The notes under the pieces: model-generated | The model's input: the letters and a program-made list of their open reading frames with translations, nothing else | What the model was told of the DNA's origin: nothing | The model's database searches: none | Shown here: positions 25,130 through 35,320 of the stretch, one piece after another | How the letters are laid out: each line of letters begins with the position of its first letter | Numbering within the stretch: the first letter of the stretch is position 1 | Translations under genes and position numbers: made by a program | NCBI GenBank assembly: GCA_963765705.1 | Contig: CAVXXJ010000006.1 | Coordinates: 248,001 to 312,000, forward strand | Length of the DNA stretch: 64,000 nucleotides | Direction of reading: 5' to 3' | Source: Gaiellasilicea sp963765705 | GTDB lineage: Bacteria; Actinomycetota; Thermoleophilia; Gaiellales; Gaiellaceae

Positions 25130-25920
25130 GGAGTTTCCTTTGCTCGACGGTTCTGGAGGAGGACGTTGAGGACTGCGGCCGCGAGTGCGGCCACGAAGAT
25201 CGCCGTCGCGAGCACGTTCACCTGCGGCGGCGCACCCACTCGCGCGGAGCCCCAGACGAAGAGCGGGAACGTCGTCTCCGGCCCGGAGACGAAGTAGGTG
25301 ATCACGAAGTCGTCGACCGAGAGGGCGAAGCCGAGCAGGAGCGCCGAGAGGATCGCGGGCGCGATCAGCGGCAGCGTCACCTTCCTGAAGGTCGTCAACT
25401 CGTCGGCGCCGAGGTCCATCGCAGCCTCCTCGAGATGCCGGTCGAAGCCGATCAGCCGCGCCTTCACCGTGACGACGGCGTAACTGATGATGAACATGAC
25501 GTGCGCGATCACGATCGTGACGAAGCCCGTCGCGATCTTCATCTGCAGGAAGAGCGCGAGGAGCGAGGCGCCGAGCACGATCTCGGGCGTCGACATCGGC
25601 AGGAAGACGAGCAGGTTCGTCGCGCTCCGGCCGCGGAAGCCGTAGCGAACGAGGGCGAGCGCGATCAGCGTCCCGAGCGCGGTCGCGATCACGCTCGCGA
25701 GCGCTGCGATCTCGAGCGAGAGGACCATCGAGTCGGAGAGCCCGGGGACCGCGTTCCAGTTCCGCCAGTTGTCGAACGTGAAGCCCTGCCAGGTGTAGTT
25801 GAAGCGGCCGGCGGGGTCGTTGAAGGAGAACGCGATCACGACCGCGATCGGCAGCAGCAGGTACGCGAACGCGAGCAGCGCATAGACGGTCAGGGCGTGG
25901 CGGCGGACGGCAGCGGTCAT
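25126..25920 (-). CDS. potC: Spermidine/putrescine ABC transporter permease PotC
   Basis: A 264-residue inner-membrane permease with six hydrophobic segments and the binding-protein-dependent transport loop EEAAMDLGADELTTFRKVTLPLI. The N-terminal FSFNDPAGRFNYTWQGFTFDNW is typical of PotC/YdcV. ATG 25920 overlaps the PotB gene by four bases. It pairs with PotB, PotA and PotD encoded in the same operon. Confidence 0.92.
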   Translation of the reverse strand: MTAAVRRHALTVYALLAFAYLLLPIAVVIAFSFNDPAGRFNYTWQGFTFDNWRNWNAVPGLSDSMVLSLEIAALASVIATALGTLIALALVRYGFRGRSATNLLVFLPMSTPEIVLGASLLALFLQMKIATGFVTIVIAHVMFIISYAVVTVKARLIGFDRHLEEAAMDLGADELTTFRKVTLPLIAPAILSALLLGFALSVDDFVITYFVSGPETTFPLFVWGSARVGAPPQVNVLATAIFVAALAAAVLNVLLQNRRAKETP

Positions 25921-26774
25921 CCGGTCAGCTTCTCCGTCCCGAGCGAGCGCGCGTAGAACGCGACGAGGACGATGATCGCCGCCATCAGCACGAACGACAG
26001 CGCGGATGCCGCCGGGTAGTCGATCAGCTCCAGGAACTTCGACTGGATGACGTTCCCGATCATGTGCTCCCGGGGCGTGCCGAGCAGCTGCGCGTTGATG
26101 AAGTCCCCGGCCGCGGGGATGAACGTGAGCAGCGTCCCGGCGAAGACCCCGGGCAGCGAGAGCGGCAGCGTCACGCGCAGGAACGCCTTCAGCTTGCTCG
26201 CGTAGAGGTCCTGCGCCGCCTCGAGCAGCCGCGAATCGATCTGCTCGAGCGCCACGTAGAGCGGCAGTGCCATGAAGGGGAGGAAGTTGTACGTCAGCCC
26301 GGCCACCACGGCGGTCGGCGTCGCGAGCAGCCGGCCGCCGTCCTCGACGATCCCGACGGTTCGAAGGGCGTCGAGCACGAAGCCGCTGTCGGAGAGGATC
26401 GACTGCCACGCGAGCGTCCGGATCAGGTACGTGACGAAGAAGGGGGCGATGATGACGAGCAGGAAGAGGTTCTTCCAGCGACCGCCGCGGAAGGCGATCC
26501 AGTAGACGAGCGGGTAGCTGACGACGAGGGCGATCGCCGTCGCCAGCCCGGCGTAGAGCAGCGAGCGGAGCAGGTGCGCGTGGTAGCGGTCGATCGCCTC
26601 CCAGTAGTTGCCGAAGCTCCAGTCGAACGCGTAGCCGAAGTCGAACGAGCCGCTCTGCAGCGACTGGTAGGCGAGGAAGCCGAGCGGGACGACGAAGAAG
26701 ACCGCGAGCCACGCGAGCCCCGGAGTGAGCAGCAGGTAGGGGACGAACCCCTTGTGGCGGTGCAGGAAGCGCAT
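25917..26774 (-). CDS. potB: Spermidine/putrescine ABC transporter permease PotB
   Basis: A 285-residue permease with about six membrane segments. It contains LLLTPGLAWLAVFFVVPL at the N-terminus and LEAAQDLYASKLKAFLRVTLPLS, the cytoplasmic EAA-like loop. It follows PotD by four bases and overlaps PotC. Type I ABC importer subunit for polyamines, judged by gene order and similarity to PotB/YdcU. Confidence 0.92.
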   Translation of the reverse strand: MRFLHRHKGFVPYLLLTPGLAWLAVFFVVPLGFLAYQSLQSGSFDFGYAFDWSFGNYWEAIDRYHAHLLRSLLYAGLATAIALVVSYPLVYWIAFRGGRWKNLFLLVIIAPFFVTYLIRTLAWQSILSDSGFVLDALRTVGIVEDGGRLLATPTAVVAGLTYNFLPFMALPLYVALEQIDSRLLEAAQDLYASKLKAFLRVTLPLSLPGVFAGTLLTFIPAAGDFINAQLLGTPREHMIGNVIQSKFLELIDYPAASALSFVLMAAIIVLVAFYARSLGTEKLTG

Positions 26775-26778
26775 GCGG

Positions 26779-27944
26779 TCAGCTGCCGATCAGCGCCTGC
26801 CACCGCTCGTTGTAGTCCTCGTTCGAGAGCGCTTTGGAGTCGAAGATGGAGACCTTCGAGAGCGTGTCGTCGTCCGGGAAGACGAGCGGGTTCGCCGCGA
26901 GGTCCGGGTCGAGCTTGTCCATCTCCTCCTTCGCGCCCTTCACCGGCGAGACGTAGTTGATGTACGCCGCGATCTGCGCGGCGATCGCCGGCTGGTAGAC
27001 GAAGTTCATGAACGTCGAGGCCGTGAAGACGTCGCCGCCCTTCGGGATCAGCATGTTGTCGGTCCAGATCGCGCCGCCCGTCTCGGGCAGGTTCCACTCG
27101 AGGTTGTCGTTGTCGAGGGTGAGCTGCACGACGTCACCGGACCAGGACAGCGCCGCGGCGAGATCGCCCTTCGAGAGCGGGCCGGTGTAGTCGTTGCCGG
27201 TGAACTGGCGGATCTGGCCGGAGTCGACCGCCTTCTTGATCCGGTCGACCGCCCTCGTGAACGACGCGTCGTCGACCTTGGTCGGGTCGTCGTCGTTCGC
27301 GAGCATGACGACCGCGACCGAGTCCGCCATCTCGGTGAGCATGGTCACCTTCCCCTTCAGGTCCGGGCTCTCGAGCAGCTCGTCGATCGTCAGCACGGGC
27401 TTGCCGCCGGTCAGCTTCGTGTTCGTCGCGATCCCGGTCATCCCGGACTGCCACGGCAGGCTGTACTCGCGGTCTGGGTCGAAGCTCGGGTGCGCGAGCG
27501 AGTTCTGCAGGTTGGTGATGTTCGGAATCGCGCTCTTGTCGAGCTTCTCTGCCCAGTCCTTCGAGATCAGCAGCGAGGGGAAGCGCGAGTTGTCCGTCAG
27601 GACGATGATGTCTCGGTCGATCGACTGGCTCTGCGAGAGCGGCCGCTGAATCTTCCCGAAGTAGGACGCGTTGTCGTTGATGTCCTCGAAGTAGTCGACC
27701 GCGACGCCCGTCTCCTCGGTGAACTGCTCGAGCGTCGGGCGCTTCTTCGTCTTCTCGTCGATGTCGATGTAGAGCTGCCAGTTCGAGAAGCGCAGCCGGT
27801 CGGCGAGCTCCGCCGCCGCCTGGGTGGTGGCGGTTCCGGTCTCGTCGTCACCGCCGCCGCAGGCGGCCAGGAAGCCGGGAAGCGTCAGTGCGGCACTGCC
27901 GAGCGCGGCGCGCTCGAGCAGCTGCTTGCGGGTCAGTGGGCGAT

Positions 27945-27948
<4 letters not shown>
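26779..27948 (-). CDS. potD: Polyamine-binding lipoprotein PotD
   Basis: A 389-residue substrate-binding protein. The lipobox LAAC places the lipid-modified cysteine at residue 30, after TRKQLLERAALGSAALTLPGF, which also looks like a Tat-style leader without a strict twin arginine. LRFSNWQLYIDI, GVAVDYFEDINDNASYFGKIQ and the C-terminal NYVSPVKGA are PotD/PotF features. It captures polyamines for PotABC. ATG 27948 overlaps PotA by four bases. Confidence 0.92.
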
Positions 27949-29025
<1,077 letters not shown>

Positions 29026-29039
<14 letters not shown>

Positions 29040-30405
29040 CGTGGACCGCCTCGGTGAAGACCTCCGTGTGCCGGTCGATATCGGCCTCGCTCGTCGCCGG
29101 CGACATCAGGGCCATGTTGTGGAACGGCGTCATCAGCACGCCGCGGTTGAGGGCGTACAGGTGGAGGAAGCGCTCGAGCTCCTCGTCGCCGGCGGCAGCC
29201 GACTCGGCCCCGTTCCGGGGTGGCGTCGCCGAGAAGCGATACTCGGCGCGCGCGCCGAGCTCGGTCACGTGCCAGGGCAGCCCGGCGTCCTCGATCACGT
29301 CCGCGACTCCGACGGCGAAGCGCGCCGCGAGCGGGATCATCCGCGCGAACGCCTCGTCGGTCAGCACGTCCGTGAGGGTGGCGCGCACGGCCGCCAGCGA
29401 CAGCGCGTTGCCGGCGAGCGTCCCACCGATCCCGCCGACGTCCTCGTAGTCGGCGCCCTCACGCGCGGCGATCCGCTCCGCGACGTCGTCGGAGACGCCG
29501 TAGGCGCCCGCCGGGACGCCGCCGCCGATCGCCTTCCCGATCGTGAGCAGATCGGGCTCGAGCCCCCACGCGGCGGTGCAGCCGCCGGGGCCGGCGCTGA
29601 AGGTGTGCGTCTCGTCGATGATCAGAAGGGTGCCGGACCGGCGCGTCAGCTCGCGGAGAGCGTCATGGAACCCGGGCTCGGGCAGGACGATGCCGATGTT
29701 CGTCAGCGCCGGCTCGGCGAGGACGCAGGCGACGTCGCCGGGCGCCAGCGCCTGCTCGAGCGCGTCGGCGTCGTTCCACTGCACGACCTTCGTGGTCAGC
29801 GCAAGATCCACCGGCGGCCCGACGTTGCCCGATCTGGCAACGACCACGTCACCGTCCAGAGTCGCGAAGGTCTCGTCGACGGTGCCGTGGTAGCAGTAGT
29901 CGAAGACGAGGATCCTCGGCCGCTCGGTGATCTCGCGCGAGAGCCTGATCGCGAATCGGTTCGCATCCGTCGCGGAGAGGGTGAACTGCCAGCCGCGTAG
30001 CCCGAACCGGCGCGTCAACTCCTCGGCGGCCGCGATCGAGTCCTCGCCCGGGAGCATCGTCGTGATGCCTCGAGCCGCCTGCTCGGCGACGGCGGCGACG
30101 GTCGCCGGAGGCGCATGCCCCGCCATCGCGCCCGTGTCGCCGAGGCAGAGATCGACGTACTCGTGCCCGTCGACGTCGACGACCCGCGCACCGGACGCCT
30201 CGCGGAGGAAGAGCGGGAAGCCTCCCGCCCACTTCGCCATCCAGCTCATCGGGACGCCGCCGAGGAGCGTGCCCCGTCCGCGCTCGTGGAGCCGGCGCGA
30301 CGCGGGATTCGACTCGGCGAAGCGATCGAGCTCGCCCGCGGTCAGCTCCTCGAGCCTGGAGCGGTCGATCGCCGGTGTGAAGCTGGTCGCTGCGGGCGCG
30401 TCCAC
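29026..30405 (-). CDS. Class III aminotransferase, glutamate-1-semialdehyde aminomutase-like
   Basis: A 459-residue PLP enzyme. GTG 30405 lies three bases after the aldehyde dehydrogenase stop. Features are VDVDGHEYVDLCLGDTGAMAGHA, LSATDANRFAIRLSR, FDYCYHGTVDETFATLDG, IIDETHTFSAGPGG and the lysine of TIGKAIGGGVPAGAYG. This is a GSAM-like subgroup that is unlikely to be HemL, because the gene sits in a polyamine operon. It may act on aminobutyrate or an aminoaldehyde. Confidence 0.87.
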
Positions 30406-30407
30406 GG

Positions 30408-31856
30408 TCAGGAGAGCTTCACGGCAACGTGCTTGATGCGCGTGTACTCCTCCATCGAGTAGAGCGACATGTCCTTGCCGTAGCCCGACTCCTTGAAGCC
30501 GCCGTGCGGCATCTCGGAGGCGAGCGGGAAGAGGTGCTCGTTCACCCAGACGGTGCCGAAGTCGAGCCGGCGGGCGGCCGACATCGCCCGGCCGACGTCC
30601 TGGGAGAAGACCGAGGCCGCGAGCCCGTAGCGGACGCCGTTGGCCATCGCGATCGCCTCGTCGTCGGAGTCGAAGCGCTGCACGGTCACGACCGGCCCGA
30701 AGACCTCGTTCTGCACGATCTCGGAGTCCTGCTTCACGTCGGCGACGACGGTCGGCTTGACGAAGAAGCCGCGGTCGCCGATCGCCTCGCCTCCGGTGAC
30801 GACCGTCGCCTTGGCCTCGACGGCGCGCTCGAGGAAGCCGAGGACGCGCTCCTGCTGCTCGCGCGAGATCACGGGACCCATGTCGACGTCCTCGCCCTCG
30901 GCGGGGTCGGCGACCTTCATCGCCTCGAGCGCCTTGACCGTCTCGGACATGACGTCGTCGTAGATCTTCTTGTGGACGAGGATGCGCGATGAGGCGGTGC
31001 AGTCCTGGCCGGAGTTCCAGTAGCCGCCGATCTTGATCGCCTCTGCAACGGTGGCCGGGTCGGCGTCGTCGAGCACGACCATCGGCGCCTTGCCGCCAAG
31101 CTCGAGATGGACGCGCTTGAGGTTGCTCTGCGCCGCGCCTGCCGCGATCAGCCGGCCCGTCTCCACCGAGCCTGTCAGCGAGATCAACCTGATCTCGTCG
31201 TGGCGAACCAGAGCCTCGCCGGCCGGCACACCGTCGCCGGTGATCACCTGCAGCACGCCCGGCGGCAGGAACTCCTGCGCCAGCTCGGCGAAGCGGAGCG
31301 TCGTCAGCGGCGTCTGCTCGGCCGGCTTCAGGATCTGGACGTTGCCGGCGGCGAGCGCCGGCCCGAGCTTCCAGATCGCCATCATCAGCGGGTAGTTCCA
31401 CGGCGTGATGCCGGCGACGATCCCGAGCGGCTCGCGCCGGATGATCGACGTGTAGCCCTCGACGTACTCGCCGGCCGCCTTGCCCTCGAGGGTTCGGGCG
31501 GCGCCGGCGAAGAAGCGGAGATTGTCGGCCGAGAACGGCATCTCGTCCCCGGCGATCGACATCGGCTTGCCGACGTTCTGCGATTCGAGCTGGGTCAGCT
31601 CGTCGGCGTTGTCGTCGATCGCGTCGGCGAGCTTGAGCAGCAGCTCCATCCGGTCCTTCGGCGTCTTCTCGCTCCACGTCTCGAATGCCTTGGCCGCCGC
31701 CTTGACCGCCCGCTCGACGTCCTCGGCACCCGCGCGCGGCACCTCGGCGATCACCTCGCCCGTCGACGGGTTGAGGACCTCCATCGTCTCGCCGGACGCC
31801 GCATCGACCCACTCGCCGCCGACGAAGTTCTTGTACTGGGTGATCGACACGCTCAC
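30408..31856 (-). CDS. Aldehyde dehydrogenase, gamma-aminobutyraldehyde/betaine aldehyde type
   Basis: A 482-residue NAD(P)-dependent aldehyde dehydrogenase. PWNYPLMMAIWKLGPALAAGN binds the cofactor, LELGGKAP holds the general-base glutamate and NSGQDCTASSRI the catalytic cysteine. The GTG start is four bases beyond AAGGAGGA. First gene of the polyamine operon, so the likely job is oxidising 4-aminobutanal or 3-aminopropanal formed by the aminotransferase and by the divergent amine oxidase. Confidence 0.92.
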   Translation of the reverse strand: MSVSITQYKNFVGGEWVDAASGETMEVLNPSTGEVIAEVPRAGAEDVERAVKAAAKAFETWSEKTPKDRMELLLKLADAIDDNADELTQLESQNVGKPMSIAGDEMPFSADNLRFFAGAARTLEGKAAGEYVEGYTSIIRREPLGIVAGITPWNYPLMMAIWKLGPALAAGNVQILKPAEQTPLTTLRFAELAQEFLPPGVLQVITGDGVPAGEALVRHDEIRLISLTGSVETGRLIAAGAAQSNLKRVHLELGGKAPMVVLDDADPATVAEAIKIGGYWNSGQDCTASSRILVHKKIYDDVMSETVKALEAMKVADPAEGEDVDMGPVISREQQERVLGFLERAVEAKATVVTGGEAIGDRGFFVKPTVVADVKQDSEIVQNEVFGPVVTVQRFDSDDEAIAMANGVRYGLAASVFSQDVGRAMSAARRLDFGTVWVNEHLFPLASEMPHGGFKESGYGKDMSLYSMEEYTRIKHVAVKLS

Positions 31857-31882
31857 GCTCTCCTCCTTGGGGCTCCGGCGCG

Positions 31883-31912
31883 AGCGTAGCTCTCATTCGA
31901 CCGCGTGGACAA
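31883..31912 (-). promoter_or_regulatory. Putative promoter of the polyamine operon
   Basis: On the minus strand TTGTCC (31907-31912) and TACGCT (31883-31888) with an 18-base spacer lie 27-56 bases upstream of the aldehyde dehydrogenase start. Both elements are partial matches to the primary sigma consensus. The region is shared with the divergent amine oxidase gene. Confidence 0.45.
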
Positions 31913-32049
31913 GTTGGAGGCCGCAGTGGGCCGCTGACTACGCCAGCGTGTCCATACGGGCTCGCCGGTCCTGGCCTCGGAGGACATTGTCTTTCGCCTC
32001 CGACTCGGGCATCGTCAGCAGAACTCACTCTGGGGAAGGGGTAAAGGAC

Positions 32050-33576
32050 ATGGCGCGCACACCACTTGCAGGGGCCGTTCAGGACGCGGTTGCGGCCGTC
32101 GAGCAGCGCCGCAGCACGCGCACTCGCTTCGTCAAGGAGGCTGGGGTCGCCGCGCTCGGCCTGACCGCCCTCGGCAAGCTCGCCGCACCCGCGCGCGGCG
32201 CGGCGGTGCCCAAGATCGTCGTCGTCGGTGCCGGCCTGGCCGGCCTGAACGCTGCGTACTCGCTGAAGAACGCCGGCTACACCGCCGAGATCCACGAGGC
32301 GGCGACCCGGATCGGCGGCCGCTGCTGGACGCTGCGCGGCGCCTTCGCGGACGGCCAGATCGGCGAGCGCGGCGGTGAGTTCATCGACCAGGGGCACACC
32401 CAGATCAGGCAGCTCGCGCAGGGGCTCGGGCTCAAGCTCGACAACCTTCCCCAGGCGGAGCAGAACGGCACGGAGCTGCTGGGCTGGTTCGACGGCGCGC
32501 CGTACCACGTCGACGAGATGTCGAACGACATCAAGGCGGCGTGGCAGAAGATCCACTCGGACGCCTCCGCTGCGAGCTATCCGACCACGTTCGAGCTCTC
32601 GACGGCGCGGGGCCGGCAGCTGGACAACATGTCGATCGTCGACTGGATCGAGGAGACCTTCGAAGGTGGCATGAGCTCCCGGATCGGCCAGTTCCTCGAC
32701 GTCGCCTACAACATCGAATACGGCGCCGAGTCGGCCGACCAGAGCTCGCTCAACCTGCTCTACCTGCTCGCCTACCGCGGCCCGGGCAACCTGCGCCTCT
32801 TCGGCGCGTCGAACGAGAAGTACCACGTCGCCGGCGGCAACGACCAGATCACCGACCGGCTCGCGGCGGCTCTGGCCGGCCAGATCACGACGGGGTCGGA
32901 GCTCGTCGCAGTGCGCCGGAACTCCTCCGGGACGTTCACGCTCACCTTCAAGCAGGGCTCCGGCACGAAGACGGTCACGGCCGACAAGGTCGTGCTCGCG
33001 CTGCCGTTCTCGATCCTCCGCTCGTCCGTCGACCTCTCGAAGGCGGGCTTCGAGCCGCTCAAGCTGGTCGCGATCCGGGAGCAGGGCATGGGCACGAACT
33101 CGAAGCTGCACGTGCAGTTCAAGAGCCGGTTCTGGAACGAGCTGGGCTCGAACGGCGAGACGTACTCCGACCGGGGCTACCAGAGCAGCTGGGAGGTCTC
33201 GCTGGCGCAGCCGGGCAAGAGCGGGATCCTCGTCGACTACACGGGCGGCACCATCGGTGCGAGCTTCGGCTCCGGGACGCCGCAATCGCGTGCAGCGACG
33301 TTTCTGGCGCAGGTCGAGCCGGTACTGCCTGGAGCGACGAAGGCCTGGAACGGCAAGGCCGCGATCGACTTCTGGCCGGGCTACCGCTGGACGAAGGGCT
33401 CGTACTCGTACTGGAAGGTCGGCCAGTACCAGCGCTTCGCGGGCATGGAAGGCAGGCGCCAGGGCAACTGCCTCTTCGCCGGCGAGCACACGTCGATCGA
33501 CTTCCAGGGGTATCTGAACGGCGCCGTCGAGACGGGCCAGCGCGCCGCAGCGGAGATCCTCGCCGACTTCAAGTAG
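32050..33576 (+). CDS. Flavin monoamine/putrescine oxidase family protein
   Basis: A 508-residue FAD-dependent amine oxidase. Residues 54-70 carry the dinucleotide fold (VVVGAGLAGLNAAYSL), then ATRIGGRCWTL, and the C-terminal FAGEHTSIDFQGYLNGAVETGQRAA closes the FAD site. An N-terminal leader of about 52 residues (RRSTRTRFVKEAGVAALGLTAL) resembles a Tat signal but lacks adjacent arginines in the motif itself. ATG 32050 is preceded by AAAGGA. It diverges from the polyamine operon, so polyamines or monoamines are likely substrates. Confidence 0.88.
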   Translation: MARTPLAGAVQDAVAAVEQRRSTRTRFVKEAGVAALGLTALGKLAAPARGAAVPKIVVVGAGLAGLNAAYSLKNAGYTAEIHEAATRIGGRCWTLRGAFADGQIGERGGEFIDQGHTQIRQLAQGLGLKLDNLPQAEQNGTELLGWFDGAPYHVDEMSNDIKAAWQKIHSDASAASYPTTFELSTARGRQLDNMSIVDWIEETFEGGMSSRIGQFLDVAYNIEYGAESADQSSLNLLYLLAYRGPGNLRLFGASNEKYHVAGGNDQITDRLAAALAGQITTGSELVAVRRNSSGTFTLTFKQGSGTKTVTADKVVLALPFSILRSSVDLSKAGFEPLKLVAIREQGMGTNSKLHVQFKSRFWNELGSNGETYSDRGYQSSWEVSLAQPGKSGILVDYTGGTIGASFGSGTPQSRAATFLAQVEPVLPGATKAWNGKAAIDFWPGYRWTKGSYSYWKVGQYQRFAGMEGRRQGNCLFAGEHTSIDFQGYLNGAVETGQRAAAEILADFK

Positions 33577-33579
33577 CGG

Positions 33580-33981
33580 TCAGGCCACGTTGCTCGCCTC
33601 GACACGCTCGGGCGCGATCTTGACGAGAACCCGCTCCTCCCCTTCCTGGAGCGGGTACTCGTCCTTGCCGATGTAGACGCCCGCCTGCCGGACGATGTGC
33701 TCGTACGCGCCGTCGGTCGTGATCTCGACGACCTTCCCGTCGACCGTGAGCCGGCGGAACGGATTGTCGCGGTCGATCGTCAGCACCGAGACTCGCGGAT
33801 CGCGCCGCATGTGGTCGAGCTTGGCGCGGAAGTTGTTCAGGTTGAGGACGACGTGCTCGCCGTCCCAGTCGACCCAGACCACGCTCTGGTGCGGCGTTCC
33901 GTCCTCGCGCAACGCTGCGACGACGGCGACGTTCGGCTCGTCGTGCAGGAACGCCGCTTGACCGTCGGTCAGTTTCGGCAT
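33580..33981 (-). CDS. PPOX-class F420-dependent oxidoreductase-like protein
   Basis: A 133-residue split-barrel protein of the pyridoxamine 5'-phosphate oxidase-like family that binds F420 or FMN. It starts MPKLTDGQAAFLHDEPNVAVV and includes VVWVDWDGEHVVLNLN and RRDPRVSVLTIDRDNPFRRL, typical of actinobacterial F420 enzymes. The ATG at 33981 is divergent from the BNR protein gene (34009) with a 27-base gap. Substrate unknown. Confidence 0.88.
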   Translation of the reverse strand: MPKLTDGQAAFLHDEPNVAVVAALREDGTPHQSVVWVDWDGEHVVLNLNNFRAKLDHMRRDPRVSVLTIDRDNPFRRLTVDGKVVEITTDGAYEHIVRQAGVYIGKDEYPLQEGEERVLVKIAPERVEASNVA

Positions 33982-34008
33982 GGCTGTCTCCTTCGCTAGG
34001 GTCGGTGC

Positions 34009-35067
34009 ATGGGTGTGCTGCTGCTCGTAGGAACGCGCAAGGGTCTCTTCCTCATCCGCGGCGACGACGAACGCCGTTCGTTCGAGGTCGAAGGGCCGCT
34101 CCTGCCCGGCTGGTCGATCAACCACGCCGTCCGCGATCCACGCGACGGAGCGATCTATGTCTGCGGGAACAGCTGGGTGTACGGCGGCACCGTCCACCGC
34201 TCGAGCGACCTCGGGAAGACGTGGGAGCGCTCCGAAGGGCTCGGCCTGCCGGAGGAGAGCGAGCTCAAGCTCGCGTCGACCTGGCACCTCGAGCCCGGGC
34301 ACGCGTCGGAGCCCGGGACGCTGTGGCTCGGCGGCGAGCCGGCCGTTCTCTTCCGGTCGGACGACTCGGGCGCGACCTGGCAGGTGAACGAAGGTGTCCT
34401 GAAGCACCCGACGCGCGACAAGTGGAGCCCCGGCGCGGGCGGCCTGATCACCCACTCGATCGCGCTCGACGCCGACGACCCGAAACGCCTCTGGATCGGG
34501 ATCTCGGCGGCAGGCGTCTTCCGCACCGAGGACGCGGGGACGAGCTGGGAGCCGGCGAACGCGGGAACCGAAGCGTGCTTCCTCCCCGAGGACCGGTATC
34601 CGGAGGTCGGCCAGTGCGTCCACAAGCTGCTTGCGCACCCGGGGCGGCCGGGGCGGCTCTGGCAGCAGAACCACTGCGGCGTCTACCGCTCCGACGACAA
34701 CGGCGCGAGCTGGGAGCGGCTCGACGGCAACGGCCTCCCGTCCGGCTTCGGCTTCGGGCTGGCTCTCGATCCCTCAGATCCGGATCGGGCGTTCGTGATC
34801 CCGGAGGAGGGCGCCGAGAATCGCGTCACCTGCGACGGCAGGCTGGGGATCTACACGACTGCCGACGCGGGTGCGAGCTGGAGCTTGATCGTGGCGCACG
34901 AGCCGTCGTGGGCGGCCGTCCTACGCGAGGGGATGAGCTTCGACGACGAGGCGGTGTACGCCGGAACGCAGAGCGGCTACGTCTACGCGCTGCGCGGCGA
35001 CGAGATCGTCGAGGCGGCCCGGCACCTGCCGCCGATCCTGTCCGTCGAAGCCGCCGCCCTCGACTAG
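34009..35067 (+). CDS. BNR/Asp-box repeat protein, sialidase-like beta-propeller
   Basis: A 352-residue protein without a signal peptide, carrying five Asp-box-like repeats at regular spacing: SSDLGKTWER, SDDSGATWQV, TEDAGTSWEP, SDDNGASWERL and TADAGASWSL. The propeller resembles exo-alpha-sialidase or VPS10-type domains, but no sialidase catalytic arginine triad or tyrosine/glutamate arrangement is evident. The next gene, a MoaD-like protein, begins five bases after its stop, which implies a functional pair. Cytoplasmic location is likely since no leader is visible. Confidence 0.85.
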   Translation: MGVLLLVGTRKGLFLIRGDDERRSFEVEGPLLPGWSINHAVRDPRDGAIYVCGNSWVYGGTVHRSSDLGKTWERSEGLGLPEESELKLASTWHLEPGHASEPGTLWLGGEPAVLFRSDDSGATWQVNEGVLKHPTRDKWSPGAGGLITHSIALDADDPKRLWIGISAAGVFRTEDAGTSWEPANAGTEACFLPEDRYPEVGQCVHKLLAHPGRPGRLWQQNHCGVYRSDDNGASWERLDGNGLPSGFGFGLALDPSDPDRAFVIPEEGAENRVTCDGRLGIYTTADAGASWSLIVAHEPSWAAVLREGMSFDDEAVYAGTQSGYVYALRGDEIVEAARHLPPILSVEAAALD

Positions 35068-35071
35068 CGCC

Positions 35072-35320
35072 GTGGCCGTCGTCCTCCTTCCCGGGCTGCT
35101 CGCGACCGAGGCGGGTGGGCAGCAGCGGCACGAGGTCGACGCGGCGACCGTGGGCGACGTCTTGCGGGCGCTCCCGGTGGCCGATCTCGTGCTCGACGAG
35201 AGCGGCGCGGTGCGCACGCTCGTGCACGTCTATGTCGACGGCGAGCGGACGCACGACCTCAGCGCCGCGGTCGGCGAGAAGTCGCGAATCCGGATCGTCG
35301 CCGCGATCGCCGGGGGTTAG
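35072..35320 (+). CDS. MoaD/ThiS family small beta-grasp protein
   Basis: An 82-residue ubiquitin-like protein that ends in AIAGG. The terminal diglycine is the site where MoaD/ThiS proteins are adenylated and thiocarboxylated. The body (GQQRHEVDAATVGDVLRALPV, VHVYVDGERTHDL and RIRIVAAIAGG) fits the family. It starts with GTG four bases after the BNR gene stop. No molybdopterin or thiamine genes are nearby, so the protein may carry sulfur for an unknown pathway or act as a modifier. Its stop overlaps the opposing gene by 4 bases. Confidence 0.82.
   Translation: MAVVLLPGLLATEAGGQQRHEVDAATVGDVLRALPVADLVLDESGAVRTLVHVYVDGERTHDLSAAVGEKSRIRIVAAIAGG

Noticed and set aside
32050..32140. A confident Tat signal in the amine oxidase
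   Set aside because: The leader has RRSTRTRF, but the two consecutive arginines are not in the SRRxFLK position and the hydrophobic stretch is weak; export is only possible, not shown.
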